NCBI GenBank assembly: GCA_036874045.1
Contig: CM072335.1
Span: 13,908,001 to 13,972,000 of the forward strand
Source: Cymodocea nodosa
Taxonomy: Eukaryota > Streptophyta > Magnoliopsida > Alismatales > Cymodoceaceae
Length of the DNA stretch: 64,000 nt
Reading direction: 5' to 3'
The notes beneath the pieces are model-generated. The model was given only the letters and a program-made list of their open reading frames with translations, searched no databases and had not been told where the DNA came from. This document shows, in pieces, positions 35,802 through 47,425 of the stretch. Each line of letters begins with the position of its first letter. Within the stretch, counting starts at the first letter, position 1. A program made the position numbers and the translations under genes.

Positions 35802-36740
35802 ATGGCATATGCTTATGCTCAAAGATTTCTGAAACCTGTAGTTAGCATATGTGAATTCTACAATTTGGAAGGTCACGACATTTCTGATTGTTTGAAACTG
35901 AAACGATTGCAGATGGTTAGATCACGTGAATAACAAACGAATTATCTTCACTATAGTAGAGTTGAGTGTGAGAATCATATGGTTTACCCAACTAATGATC
36001 AGCTGAGAATGCGTAATATGTTGAGAGATCAGGAAGTTTGGGATAGGTATGATAGACTAGAGCGTAGCTTAGAGCAAAACATGGATAAATTGGAACAATT
36101 TATGTGTCAGCAATAAGAAGTCAACCAATTAAACTATAGGGAAGCATATTCAGAACCTAAAATTGATATCATTTACGAAACTGAAAAAATCATAATGAAA
36201 ATTGATCAAAAATTGAATGCAATGAGATTAGATGATCTAGATAGAAAACTAAAAGCATTGGACGAATATACAATGAAATTACAAGTTATGCAACAAAAAA
36301 ACATAAATGAAAAATTTAATGTTACAGATTTGCATAATTTGCAAGACATACAAACAAAAGAAAACACCAATGCAACAGAATTTAAAGAATGCAATTTAAA
36401 ACTAAAAATAGATGAAGATCATAATCATGAAAATAATATACAAGAACATCAAGAAAGTAACGAAAATTTGGAAGATGTATGTATAACATTAAGATCTAGA
36501 ACTGATTTACCACTAAGAATTCAAAGAGAAAATAATATGAAGGTGGATAAGAACAAAAATCAAAAAGATAATGAAAATGTAATATCTGAAAATATAGAAA
36601 TCACTGAAGAACAATCTGAAGCTGCAATTAAAGCTAAAAATGATCAAACAAATCAAATGAAAGAAACAAAATCTTTTAAATCATAATTATTAGCACCCTA
36701 TCCTGAAAGATTACAACAAACATTACCTGAAAAATAAGAA
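35802..36740 (+). pseudogene. G1 gag remnant (zinc-knuckle region and linker)
   Basis: ATG at 35802 opens MAYAYAQRFLKPVVS and leads at once into a knuckle-like CEFYNLEGHDISDC, with Tyr where the second Cys is expected. The capsid domain that should precede it (retrotransposon gag family) is absent, and only about 100 bp separate primer site and knuckle. So the gag N-terminus was deleted. The rest is charged and probably coiled (LERSLEQNMDKLEQFMCQQ, then long Asn/Glu/Lys-rich text from 36195), with SRTDLPLRIQ near 36500. In-frame stops lie near 35931, 36114, 36684 and 36735, all readable as CAA/CAG or CGA changes. The frame is the same as that of protease and RT. Confidence 0.8.
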
Positions 36741-37530
36741 AAAATTAGAGAAATTTTTGAAAAAGTACAAGTTAACATTCCTTTGTTAGACTTATTGCAG
36801 AAAATGCCACCTTATGCTAGATTTCTTAAGGATTGGTGTACTAAGAAGAGAGAGCAAAAAGTTTTAAGGAAAGTCTTTTTAGCTGAGCAAAGTAGTTCCT
36901 TATTTCTACCACAAATTCCTAAAAAGTTATCTTATCTTGGAATTCTAGTTATATCATGCACCATAGGAAATACTATTCTAGAAAGAACCATGATAGACTT
37001 AAGTGCAGGTATAAATGTTATGCCAAGTGATATATTTGCATCCTTAGGATTAGAAGGCTTAACTCCTACTAGGACTGTTATTCAATTAGCTCATAGAAGT
37101 ATAAGGTACCCTAGAGGAAAAATAGAGGATGTCTTAATTAAAATTAAAAACTTCATATATCCTATTGATATTGTAATTTTGGATTCTCAACAAATTAAAC
37201 ATAAAAATCATGATACATCTTTAATTCTAGGAAGACCATTTTTAGCAACATCAGGAGCTGTTATTAATTGTAAAACTAGAGTAATGAAGTTAGCATACGG
37301 TAATGAGGATACTCAATTAAACATTTTTAAACTAGAAAAGTTTGAAGAGTTAGAAATGTCCTTACATACTATAGACTTTTTAGAGGATGAAGGAGATATG
37401 CTAGATGATGTGATTCAAGAAGAATTAAACAAGCAACTCAATTCTGAAACTTTAGAAGAAAGTGAAAGCATAAATATAGAAGGAGAGTAGGAAGAAATTA
37501 ATTTGAAAAACGCTGATATTAAATTAGGAG
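36741..37530 (+). pseudogene. G1 aspartic protease region
   Basis: The open stretch 36783-37490 contains LLQKMPPYARFLKDWCTKKR, LSYLGILVISCTIGN and the protease core MIDLSAGINVMPSDIFASLG. In the core the usual D-L/S-G-A-S signature reads DLSAGIN, so Gly-Ala is disturbed. RYPRGKIEDVLIKI and ILGRPFLATSGAVIN follow. The text is Athila-like. Acidic tail to 37488, then a TAG. Processing of Gag-Pol would be its role. The altered active-site loop makes activity unlikely. Confidence 0.88.
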
Positions 37531-39077
37531 CCCTAGCTACTAATGGGCAACATTTAGAATTAAAACCTTTACCTCCTGAATTAAACTATATATTTCTAGA
37601 AGAAAAATGAACATGTCCAATCATTATTGCTTCAGATTTAAAAGAGGATCAAATTGCTAAATTAAAAGATGTAGTAAAAACTTATAAAGAACCAATAGGA
37701 TGGACTATGAATGATATAAAAGGGTTAAGTGCAACTTTATACTGTCACCACATATATTTAGAAGAGAATGCTAAACCTGTTAGAATTCCTGAGAGAAGAT
37801 TAAATCCAAACCTTAAAGAAATAGTCAGGAAGGAAATAGTAAAATGGCTAGATAATGACATAATTTATCCGATTTCTAATAGCTCATGGGTTAGTCCAAT
37901 CCACATAGTTCCCAAGAAATCAGGATTAACAGTTATTACGAATGAAAGTCAAGACTTGATACCTACTAGAATTCAATCAGGTTGGAGAGTATGTATAGAC
38001 TATAGAAAGTTGAATGTAGTGACTAGGAAAGATCATTTTCCCTTACCTTTTATAGATCAAATGCTAGAGAAATTAGCAAGGTGAGAATATTTTTGTTTCC
38101 TAGACGTGTATTCAGGGTATAACCAAATCCCAGTAGCATTAGAGGATCAAGAGAAAACAACCTTCACCTATCCCAATGGAACTTATACTTTTAAGAGAAT
38201 GACATTCAGACTATGCAATGCACCAGCCACCTTTCAGAGGTGTATGCAAGGCATATTTACTAGAATGACTGAAGATTTTTTAGAAATATTTATGGATGAT
38301 TTTATTGTTTATGGAACTTCATATGAAGTGTGTTTAAATAATTTAGATCAAGTATTAAAACACTGTGTGGAAAAAAGTCTGATTTTGAATTGGGAAAAAT
38401 GTCACTTCATAGTTAAACAAGGAATAGTCTTGGGGCATGTTGTTTCAAAGAAATGGTTGGAAGTAGATAAAGCTAAAATAGAAGTAATTTCTAATCTACT
38501 AGAACCTAAATTAGTAAAAGACATTAGATCATTTCTAGGGCATGTTGGATTTTATAGAAGAATTATTAAAGATTTTAGCAAAATAGCTAGACCTTTAACT
38601 AATCTATTAAAAGATGTCCCATTTAACTTTGATAAAATTGCAAAGAAGCATTTTTCAAGCTTAAAACTAGCTTAATTTCAACTCCCATTATTCAAGCACC
38701 TAATTGGAGCCATCCATTTGAATTAATGTGCGATACATCTGATTTTGCTGTAGTAGTGTTGGGTCAGAAGATAGAAAAATCTCCTAGAGTGATTCATTAT
38801 GCGAGCAAAATCTTAAATGATACTCAAGTTAATTACACAACTACTGAAAAAGAGCTGTTAGCTATAGTGTTTGCCTTAGAAAAGTTTAGGTCATATCTAA
38901 TTGTAGCCAAAGTGATAGTATACACAGATCACTCAGCTTTAAAACACCTAATAGCAAAAAAAGAGACTAAACCTAGATCGATCCAGTGAATATTATTATT
39001 ACAAGAATTCGATCTAGAGATTAAAGATAAAAAAGGTTGTGAGAATGTAGTAGCAGATCATTTATCAAGATTACAAA
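37531..39077 (+). pseudogene. G1 reverse transcriptase and RNase H
   Basis: RT: LKPLPPELNYIFLEEK near 37560; IGWTMNDIKGLSATLYCHH near 37700; PERRLNPNLKEIVRKEI; SWVSPIHIVPKKSG; WRVCIDYRKLNVVTRKDHF near 37985; catalytic FMDD in IFMDDFIVYG near 38290; KCHFIVKQGIVLGHVVS near 38400; FLGHVGFYRRIIKDFSK near 38535. A frameshift lies near 38640-38660, and RNase H continues in another frame from 38660. There, ELMCDTSDFAVVVLGQ holds the first Asp, TEKELLAIVFALEKFRSYL the Glu, and [11 protein letters not shown] another Asp. DHLSRLQIEK closes the domain near 39060. Stops lie near 37608, 38082 and 38987. Confidence 0.92.
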
Positions 39078-39951
39078 TAGAAAAATCAAATATTGAAATT
39101 AAGGATAATTTTCGTGATGAACAATTAATGACCATCAACACAATGCCTTGGTATGCGAACATAGTTAATTACTTAGTTACTAGTTTAACACCTAAAGATT
39201 GGAATAGACAGGATAAGAAATTATTCTTTTCAAGAGTAAAATATTACTATTGGGAAGACCCATACTTGTTAAAGAAATATCCTGATCTGGTTTTAAGGAG
39301 GTATGTTCCAAAAACTGAATATCAGAGCATATTGTCTTTCTGCCATGACCAAGCATGTGGAGGGCATTTTGGTTCAGGGAAAACTACCGCTAAAATTCTG
39401 CAATGTGGATTTTATTGGCCAACACTATTCAAAGATGCTTATAAATACTGCTTAAGTTGTTTAAGATGTCAACAAATAGGAAGAATATCAAAGAGGAATA
39501 TGCTGCCTCTTAATCCTATTATTGAGGTTGAAATCTTTGATGTGTGGGGAATAGATTTCATGAGTCCATTTCCTACATCTAATCAATTTAATTATATATT
39601 GTTGGGGGTGGATTATGTATCTAAATGGATAGAAGCTATTCCTAGAAAAACTAATGATAACAAAGTGGTAATACAATTTGTAAGAACCAATATAATTGCT
39701 AGATTTGGAATACCTAAAGCTATTATCAGTGATAGAGGAACTCATTTTTGTAATAAAAGTTTTGAAGCCTTAATAAAGAAATATGGAGTAAACCACAAAA
39801 TTGCAACATCATATCATCCGCAAACAAGTTGGCAAGTAGAAAGTGCAAACAAAAAAATCAAGTTAATCTTAGAAAAAGTAGTAAATCCTACTAGAACAGA
39901 TTTGGCTAATAGATTGATAGATGCACTTTGGTCTTATAGAACTACGTATAA
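39078..39951 (+). pseudogene. G1 integrase, N-terminal zinc finger and catalytic core
   Basis: This is open from 39128. TINTMPWYANIVNYLVTSL leads to the zinc finger (CHDQACGGHFGSGK with the His pair, LSCLRCQQ with the Cys pair). The DDE core has VWGIDFMSPFP, AIISDRGTHFCN and the Glu in WQVESANKKIK, where the usual Gly of GQVE reads Trp. It ends in DALWSYRTTYKK at the break with element C. About 300 bp of normal integrase are missing between here and 47227. Confidence 0.92.
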
Positions 39952-40417
39952 GAAAACTCGGATAGTTATCTAACTCTCCGGCAAGTCTTTTAAGCTTCCG
40001 TTCTGTATTTCTGCATGTGGTTTATTGAATGACTTAACTTTCGGATAGTTATACCTGTAACTCTCTGAAAAGTCCTTTGAGCTTTTGGATAGTTATCTCC
40101 TTAACTATCCGATCATTCAATCCCTTTAACTGTCTGATTAAATAACTCTCCGAAGGCTTTGTAAAATCGGATAGTTATTCTTTTAACTATCCGATAGCAT
40201 TACTGCTGCTTTAAACTTGCTCTTTGGATACTTAGACTTGTAATTGTCCGATTTTGCTGAATCTTCTTGATCTGTTCATTTGGAACCTTCTTGATCTTTT
40301 CATCTGCTTGGAAATAGTTCTAACAGCCTTCTGATCTAATGCAGTAAGACTTAACTATGAAATACAATATGTTTCCTCACATAGGTTTTGCATTATCAAA
40401 ATACTCAGGTACTAACA
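39952..40417 (-). repeat. Element C 3' LTR, truncated
   Basis: It matches 46758-47226 and on the minus strand starts TGTTAGTACCTGAGTATT. It breaks at the run GAAAACTCG next to G1 integrase (TATAAGAAAACTCG). A dyad TCGGATAGTTATTCTTTTAA at 40163-40182 is followed by CTATCCGA. Confidence 0.9.
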
Positions 40418-40433
40418 ATCTCTCCCTTTTTGA
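40418..40433 (-). promoter_or_regulatory. Polypurine tract of C
   Basis: On the minus strand TCAAAAAGGGAGAGAT abuts the LTR start TGTTAG. The stretch between it and pol (40434-40801) has no gene. Confidence 0.85.
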
Positions 40434-40801
40434 TAATGACAAAAACCTTTACAATTATTTACATGTATTTCACTCCCTAGTGTATTTCTATACATTTAGT
40501 CACATAGAGAAACATAAAACAGGAAATTAACACAACTATACTGACAATGAGGGATTCCTCCCCCTAACTTTGAGCAAACTTCTCCCCCTATCTGTGTGCT
40601 GAGTTTTTCTCTTTTAATTCTTGCTAGAAATACTGTGAGTGACCATATACTTGACAAATTTCCAAATCCTTCTCTCCCTTTTTGTCATTATATAAAAAGG
40701 TGAGGACTATAAAACTGATTTTCTGTAAAACTGATATAACCTGCACGAGTAGGTTAGCAGAAAAACAAGCTCCCATATTGTGAGCTTGATGAATAAAATA
40801 T

Positions 40802-43800
40802 TTAAAGATCTTGTAAAGAACATATTCCTAGATTTCGTCTAATATGATTAAAAGTTGATTCATTTAAAGGTTTGGTGAAAATATCTGCAAGTTGATTTTC
40901 TGTTGGCACAAACTTAAGTGAAATGATCCCTTTCTCCACATGATCTCTTAGAAAATGATGTCTAATCTCGATATGCTTGGCTTTGGAATGAAGTACTGTA
41001 TTCTTAGATAGACTGATTGCACTGCTGTTATCACAAAATATGATTGAATTCTAAATTTTCAGTCTATAATCTGCTAGAGTTTGCTGCATCCAAAGGATTT
41101 GTGCACAGCACAATCCAGCTGCAATATACTCGGCTTCAGTAGTAGATAAAGCTATACAATTTTGTTTCCTACTGAACCATTAGATTAAAGAACATCCAAG
41201 TAATTGACAAGTACCACTGGTGCTTTTTCTATCAGATATGCTCCCTACATAATCTGCATCACTATAGCCTGTTAAAATTAAACTACTGTCAGCTGAGTAG
41301 AATAATCCGAAATCTTTTGTTCCTTGTAGATATCTAAAGATTCTTTTGACTGATTTCAAATGTGATTCCTTTGGTGATGCTTGAAATCTAGCACACAAGC
41401 ATACACTAAACATAATATCTGGCCTACTAGCTGAAGGGTATAACAGGGATCCAATCATACCTCTATATTGCCTTTGATCCACTGCAACACTTGAATCATC
41501 CATTTCTATTTTAATGCTTGAGCTCATTGGAGTATTTACGGATTTGATGTATTCATAACCAAATTTCTTCAACATCTCTTTGCAGTATTTTTCTTGGTTG
41601 ACAAAGATACCATTATGCATTTGATGAATCTGTAATCCCAAGAAAAACTTCAATTCTCCCATCATGCTCATTTCGAATTTATTTTTCATCAAATTCTGAA
41701 ATTCATGACAGAGATCTTCTGAAGTGTCTCCAAAAACTATATCATCAACATATATCTGTACAATCAACATGTGCACATCAAAAGTTTTGATAAACAAAGT
41801 GCTGTTCACTTTGCCTATAGAAAAATTGTTTTCAATTAAAAATCTTTTCAATTTCTCATACCAAGCTCTAGGTGCCTGTTTCAAACCATATAGAGCCTTT
41901 CTCAATTTGTAGACATGATCCGGCTTGAGTTCATCTTCAAATCCAGGAGGTTGTTTAACAAACACTTCTTCTTGAATTTCTCCATTTAAGAAGGCACTTT
42001 TCACATCCATTTGAAACAATTTTATCTTCATACTACTTGCAAAGGCAAGCAACATTCTGATAGCTTCAATCCTAGCTACAGAAGCAAAAGTTTCTTCATA
42101 GTCAATACCTTTCTACTAATTGTAGCCTTATGCAACTAATCGAGCTTTATTTCTGAGAATGTTACCATCTTCATCTAATTTGTTTTTGAAAATCCATTTA
42201 GTTCCAATGATGGATTTTCCTGCAGGTTTTTCTATTAGTTCCCACACATTGTTTTTCTGGAACTGATTTAATTCTTCCTACATGGCCATTGTTCAATAGG
42301 TATCCTTACAGGCTTCATCTATTGATTTTGGCTCTACTTTTGACACATGCACAAAAATTACAGATATCTTGCGCTTTGCTTCTGATTTGTACCCCTTTGG
42401 ATATATTTCCAATAATTTGTTCCTCGGGATGATCAGATCTAAACTTCCAACTGTTATGATTTTGATATCTAAGGTTGAGATTCTGGTCTAACATTTGTGA
42501 ATTGGTATTCTGCTTGCTTTTATCATTTTAAAGTCTTCATTTTCACTATCATCATTAATCTTCAACTTTTTGAAATTCTGGAACAGATCTTCATCAAATT
42601 GAACATTTATACTTTCCTCCACTCTTCTATTTTCAGCAAAATATACTCTGTAAGCTTTGCTTCTTGAGGAGTAATCAACAAGTATGGCAGGTTCAGACTT
42701 AGCATCAAATTTTTCTTTAGCATTTCCTGTATTTAAGACATAACATTTGCATCCAAATGTCTTAAAATAGCCCACATTTGGGGTTTTATCGAACCAAATT
42801 TCAAAGGGTGTCTTATTCAATATGGATCTAATGTGAGTTCTGTTGGAAATGTGACAAGTTGTTCCTACAACTTCTGCCTAGAGAAATTTAGGTAGATTCG
42901 TGGCACTTAACATAGTTCTAGCCATTTCTTGTAATGTCCTATTTTTTCTTTCCACAACTCCATTTTGAGCAGGAGTTCTAGGATAAGAGAATTCATGCAA
43001 AATTCCAAATGAATTGTAGAGGTTTTCAAAATCATAGTTTTCAAATTCACCTCCATGATCACTTCTAATTTTCTTCACTGTTAGTTCCTTCTGATTCTGA
43101 ACTCTTATGCAGAAATTCCTGAACTCATTGCAAGTTTCATTTTTATGTGTCAAAAATATTACCCAAGTTAATCTAGAGAAGTCATTAACAATAACAAAGG
43201 TATATTTTCGACCCCCTAGACTTGATACTTGAGAAGGACCAAACAAATCTAGATGTAGAGTTCTAATGGCCTTTTGGTGGAAACAACACTTTTACTGTGA
43301 TGAGCAGTTCTCTTCTGCTTCCCTAGCATACACTCACTGCACACTCTATCCTTCTTAAACGTGAGTTTAGGTAGACCCCTAACAAGATCACCCGTGGATA
43401 GCTTTCTGATATTCTTCATGCTAATGTGACCAAGTCTTCTATGCCACACCCAATCGTCTTCACTAGTTGCTACCAAATAGGAATTGCTTGCAGAATTTTC
43501 ACATGGAAAGTTTAATGTATATATTGAGTAATTTCTAATACCAGTAAATTTTGTTTCATTTGTGGTAGGATCAATAATGTAGTAGTTTTTAGCATTAAAA
43601 GAAACAATATAGCCTTTATCACATAATTGTCCTACACTTAACAAATTTTGTTTTAATCCATTTACATGCAAGACATTCTCAATTATACCATTTTTAGATA
43701 TAATATTCCCTATTGCAGTTATTTTACATTTTTCATTATTTCCAAACTTAATAGATCCTGAACTTAAGTTTTTAACTGAGTCAAGAAAACTTTTCTTACC

Positions 43801-43875
43801 TGTCATGTGCTTTGAGCATCCACTGTCCACAATCCATTTAGTTGAACGTGCTTGAAACTCCTTGTCACCCTGCAA
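40802..43875 (-). pseudogene. Element C pol: protease, integrase, reverse transcriptase, RNase H
   Basis: Start region MQGDKEFQARSTKW at 43875 (a TTG-frame start; the true junction with gag is uncertain). Protease: VDSGCSKHMTGKK near 43830. Integrase zinc finger: WHRRLGHIS near 43440, CSECM near 43350. A frameshift at about 43250 is followed by LDLFGPSQVSSLGGRKY. The DDE core continues with IRSDHGGEFENYDF and NGVVERKNRTLQEMAR. RT: KARLVA near 42140 followed by stops from CAA/CAG; the open stretch 42055-41180 carries [38 protein letters not shown] in QIYVDDIVFG and [20 protein letters not shown]. RNase [41 protein letters not shown]. The terminal block IRRNLGICSLQDL stops at 40802-40804. Few lesions, but not intact. 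Confidence 0.93.
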
Positions 43876-45422
43876 ATCATACTGAAATTAAAGCTTTTGG
43901 TACCCAAATCTTCTTGGGTCTAGAGGAGTTAGTCCTTAAAACATTAAATCTATTGCCTCTTGGCAGCCACATATGACCTGATCTTCGTTTGATGGCAAAC
44001 ACAGTGGTGCCATCTTTATAAGATCGAATCACTCCACCACAATAAGGTATTTCCTATGGTGTAGCATACCCTAGGCCATATTTATTCCCATTTGATCGTT
44101 GAGATCCTATTATTTTATTTAATCTTTTTTGTCCTTGAGTAAATTTACATACAATATTTTTCAAATCTGATATAGTAGTTGATAGAATTTTATTTTCATC
44201 TTTTAATTTACAGTTATCACAACTATACTCATCTAAATTTGATTTTAGATTCCTATTTTCAACTATAGTTGATTCTAATTCAGCAAATGAATTTTCTAAG
44301 CACTGATTTAATCTTTTAATTTCTTTCTTAAAATCTCTACACTTTACATATAAATTATCTACAGTAGATAAAAGACTACTTATGTCTAGATCATCATGCT
44401 CATTTTCTGAACTAGAGGAAGTAGAGCATACCTCTTGTGCTGCAAAACAAACATTTGCTGCAACTTCTTCTTTAGACTCTGATGAACAACTTGAAGAGCT
44501 ACTGTCATCCCACGTAGCTTTGAGAGCCATTTTCTTTTTGTCTTTCAATCTCTTCTTCTTATCTCCTTGATCCTCTTCTGTCTGAAATGGACAGAAGGTC
44601 TGTATGTGCCCTTGCCTTTTACATTTGAAACATATAGGAACAGTTCTTTTAGAGTAGCTGGGCTTATTCGTTTTCTTCATGAATTTTCTGAAATTTCTTG
44701 CTAGCAACATGATCTCATCATCATCTGAGCTAGGAACTTTTTCTATAGATGGAAATGCTATTTCCTTTTTCTTTTCAGCTTTCTTTTCAACAGTTCCTTC
44801 TTGCTCTTTCCAGTCCTTCATTTGAGCTTCGTGGGCCAAAAGATTGCCCAACAGTTCTTCAACTATGTAATTGTTGAGATCCTTGGAATCTTGAATAAAC
44901 GTGGACTTCTATTTCCACTCAACAGTTAAACTCCTCAGGATCTTCTATACCTGTTCACGTGAAGAGAACTCATTTCCCAAGCCTTTCAAACTATTAATGA
45001 TTTCAGTAAATCTAGAAAACATTTCAGTTATGTTTTCATTATCATTCATTCTAAACAGTTCTAGTTTTCTCAAAAGAATACTGATTTTTATATCCTTGGC
45101 TTGTACCTTCATGAGTAACTTGAAGGATTTTCCAAGCCTCATGAGCAGATTTACATGCAGATACCTTATTATATTGATCAGCAGTTAGTGCACAATAAAT
45201 GGCATTCAGCCCTCTAGCATCTAGCTAGATGATTTTCTCATCCTCCTCAGACCAGTTCGAAATATCACTGGTTGGAAGTGTAGTTCCAAGAACAACAGTC
45301 TTCCAGAGTTTAACATCTGAACTCCTAAGGAAGCACTCTATTCTATTCTTCCAATAATTATAATTGGAACCATCGAATAGAGGAGGTCTGTGGATGTTTT
45401 GTCCCTCAGCAAATTGAGCCAT
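43876..45422 (-). pseudogene. Element C gag
   Basis: ATG at 45422 starts MAQFAEGQNIHRPPLFDGSN; YWKNRIECFLRSSDVKLWK follows. A TAG near 45226 stands where A and relatives have Gln. A frameshift lies near 45110-45140. The capsid-like part continues (NITEMFSRFTEIINSLKGLG, 45020) with two stops near 44910-44945. The rest is open (44851-44054): LLGNLLAHEAQMKDWKEQEG, zinc knuckle CFKCKRQGHIQTFC near 44620, a Ser/acidic stretch, coiled coil (LENSFAELESTIVENRNL) and GLGYATP. Terminal blocks GHMWLPRGNRFNVLRTNS and PKKIWVPKALISV end in a TGA near 43880, out of frame with pol. Typical Sirevirus Gag with N-terminal capsid, knuckle and C-terminal coiled coil. Confidence 0.9.
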
Positions 45423-45459
45423 AAATCTAGATGGTTAAATCTTATGAAGGATTAACCTT

Positions 45460-45471
45460 GCTCTGATACCA
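45460..45471 (-). promoter_or_regulatory. Primer binding site of C (tRNA-iMet)
   Basis: TGGTATCAGAGC on the minus strand, two bases after the LTR end, exactly matches the plant initiator tRNA-Met 3' complement. Confidence 0.92.
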
Positions 45472-45473
45472 AT

Positions 45474-47226
45474 TGTTAGGATCAATAGGCTCACTAGAGG
45501 GGGGTGAATGGTGAAAGTGTGTATTTTTATAATTCTTTAAATGTTGAATCGAATGATTCAACAAAAAATGAGACGAAACTAATATAAAGCAAATAAACAG
45601 AGATGAGAAACACACAACAAATTTTTAGGTGGTTCACCAATTTGCTTAGTCCACCCCCAAGGTTCACTTGGGCTTTACTAAGTGTTTCAGCACTTACACA
45701 CTTGCTTTCAGGTCAAAATAAGAACCAACTACATAGAAGTTTTCAGGTAAAAACTTCAGTAAACCAACCTCTTGAGTTTTTAGGTTGAAACTCAAACCAA
45801 CACTGTATGTAGCTTTCAGGTTGAAGCCACGAACCAACAGCTTTAAACCGTCAACGAGAGTTTTGGTGCAAGAGCTTTTTCTACAATGGATCTTCTGAAT
45901 GTTCTTCACTGTTTGCAGACTTGATTATAAATGGAATTTGAGTGTAGCTTACTATATATCTCTGCCGTATATCTGTTGTATGTATTTTGAATATATACTT
46001 GATATGTACAATGATCATATTTTCCTCCAACGGATGTATTCTACTGTACTTAATTAGGATCAAGTCCCGATACGGCAAGTGACCGTTCAGAAAAACGTTT
46101 CAAGTCAACTTACCGATTTTCCTATTCTTTCGGATAGTTAGCTATGCAACTCTTCGAAGAGTAACTATAACTCACCGAAAGATCACTTATCCTTTACTGC
46201 TAGGTAGGATTCCAAAATATTTAAATGTGAGCTGTCATCCAATTGGATACTTATAACTGTAACTCACCGAACAGTTATATACTTGACTCTACCAACTTTC
46301 CGATTTAATTTAGCACGTGCATAAAAGACTAACTTAAATTTCGGAAGGTTATCCTGTAACTCACCAAAATTCTTCAGGATTTGGGATAGTTATTTTTTTA
46401 ACTCTCCGAAAACTTATTTGGGCCACTATTTGGAATTCTGCATGTGGGAAATTCGATGACTTAAGTTTCGGATAGTTAAACTGTAACTTATCGAAACTCT
46501 CTTTTAAATTTCGGATAGTTATCCTTCTAACTCTCTGAAAACATATTTGAGCATTTGTCTGGATTTCTACACATGGGAAATTCACTGACTTAAGTTTTGG
46601 ATAGTTAAACTGTAACTTACCGAAGCTCTCTTTTAAATTTCAGATAGTTATCCTAACTCTCCGATTTTCCCATTTAAACTTTCAACTGCCGGCTTCCTCC
46701 ATTTTGCATGTGCGTAATAAAATGACTTAAGTTCTAGAAAGTTATGTCTGTAACTTATCGAAAAACTCGAATAGTTATCTAACTCTCCGACAAGTCTTTT
46801 AAGCTTCCGTTTTGTATTTCTGCATGTGGTTTATTGAATGACTTAACTTTCGGACAGTTATACCTGTAACTCTCCGAAAAGTCATTTAAGCTTCCGGATA
46901 GTTATTTCCTTAACTATCCGATCATTCAATCCCTTTAACTGTCTGATTAAATAACTCTTCGAAGGCTTTGTAAAATCGGATAGTTATTCTTTTAACTGTC
47001 CGATAGCATTGTTGCTACTTTAAACTTGCTCTTCGGATACTTAGACTTGTAATTGTCCGATTTTGCTGAATCTTCTTGATCTGTTCATCTGGAACCTTCT
47101 TGATCTTTTCATCTGCCTAGAAATAGTTCTAACAGCCTTCTGATCTAATGCAGTAAGACTTAACTGTGAAATACAATATGTTTCCTCACATAGGTTTTGC
47201 ATTATCAAAATACTCAGGTACTAACA
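45474..47226 (-). repeat. Element C 5' LTR
   Basis: Plus-strand reading TGTTAGGATCAATAGG...GGTACTAACA, 1753 bp. From 46110 to 47060 it is a series of dyads with recurring TGACTTAAGT (near 46457 and 46588), each followed by TTTCGGATAGTTAAACTGTA and ACTTATCGAAA. Three such composite units are spaced about 130-140 bp apart. Confidence 0.94.
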
Positions 47227-47425
47227 GAAAATTATTCCAAAAACCTTTGAAATAGGACAAGAAGTATATCTTTACATGACTAGACTCCATAACTATCTAG
47301 GAAAATTAAGATCTAGATGGGCAGGACCTTACATAGTTCAAAATATTTACCACGATGAGGAAGATGACACCCGAGTTCTAGGAAAATGCAGTTGACACGT
47401 CAGAATTTTTGAAAGATTTATAGAA
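47227..47425 (+). pseudogene. G1 integrase C-terminus
   Basis: KIIPKTFEIGQEVYLYMTRL and LGKLRSRWAGPYIVQNIY continue the G1 integrase after element C, in the frame of the extra ORF's first part. The RSRWAGPYIV segment is the C-terminal GPY/F-type domain. A TGA near 47394 interrupts it. The stretch that should link it to YRTTYKK (39950) is missing. Confidence 0.88.

Larger units (their letters stand above)
39952..47226 (-). mobile_element. Element C: Sirevirus-like copia element in G1, left end deleted
   Basis: This is the same family as A (same gag start, LTR ends and pol text). The minus-strand order is 5' LTR (45474-47226), primer site TGGTATCAGAGC, gag, pol, purine tract and partial 3' LTR (39952-40417). 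There is no extra ORF. The 3' LTR keeps only its first 466 bp; the rest, about 1.29 kb, is lost together with adjoining G1 integrase, so no target duplication can be read. A complete copy would be about 8.6 kb. It is the best preserved copia element in the window. Confidence 0.93.
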
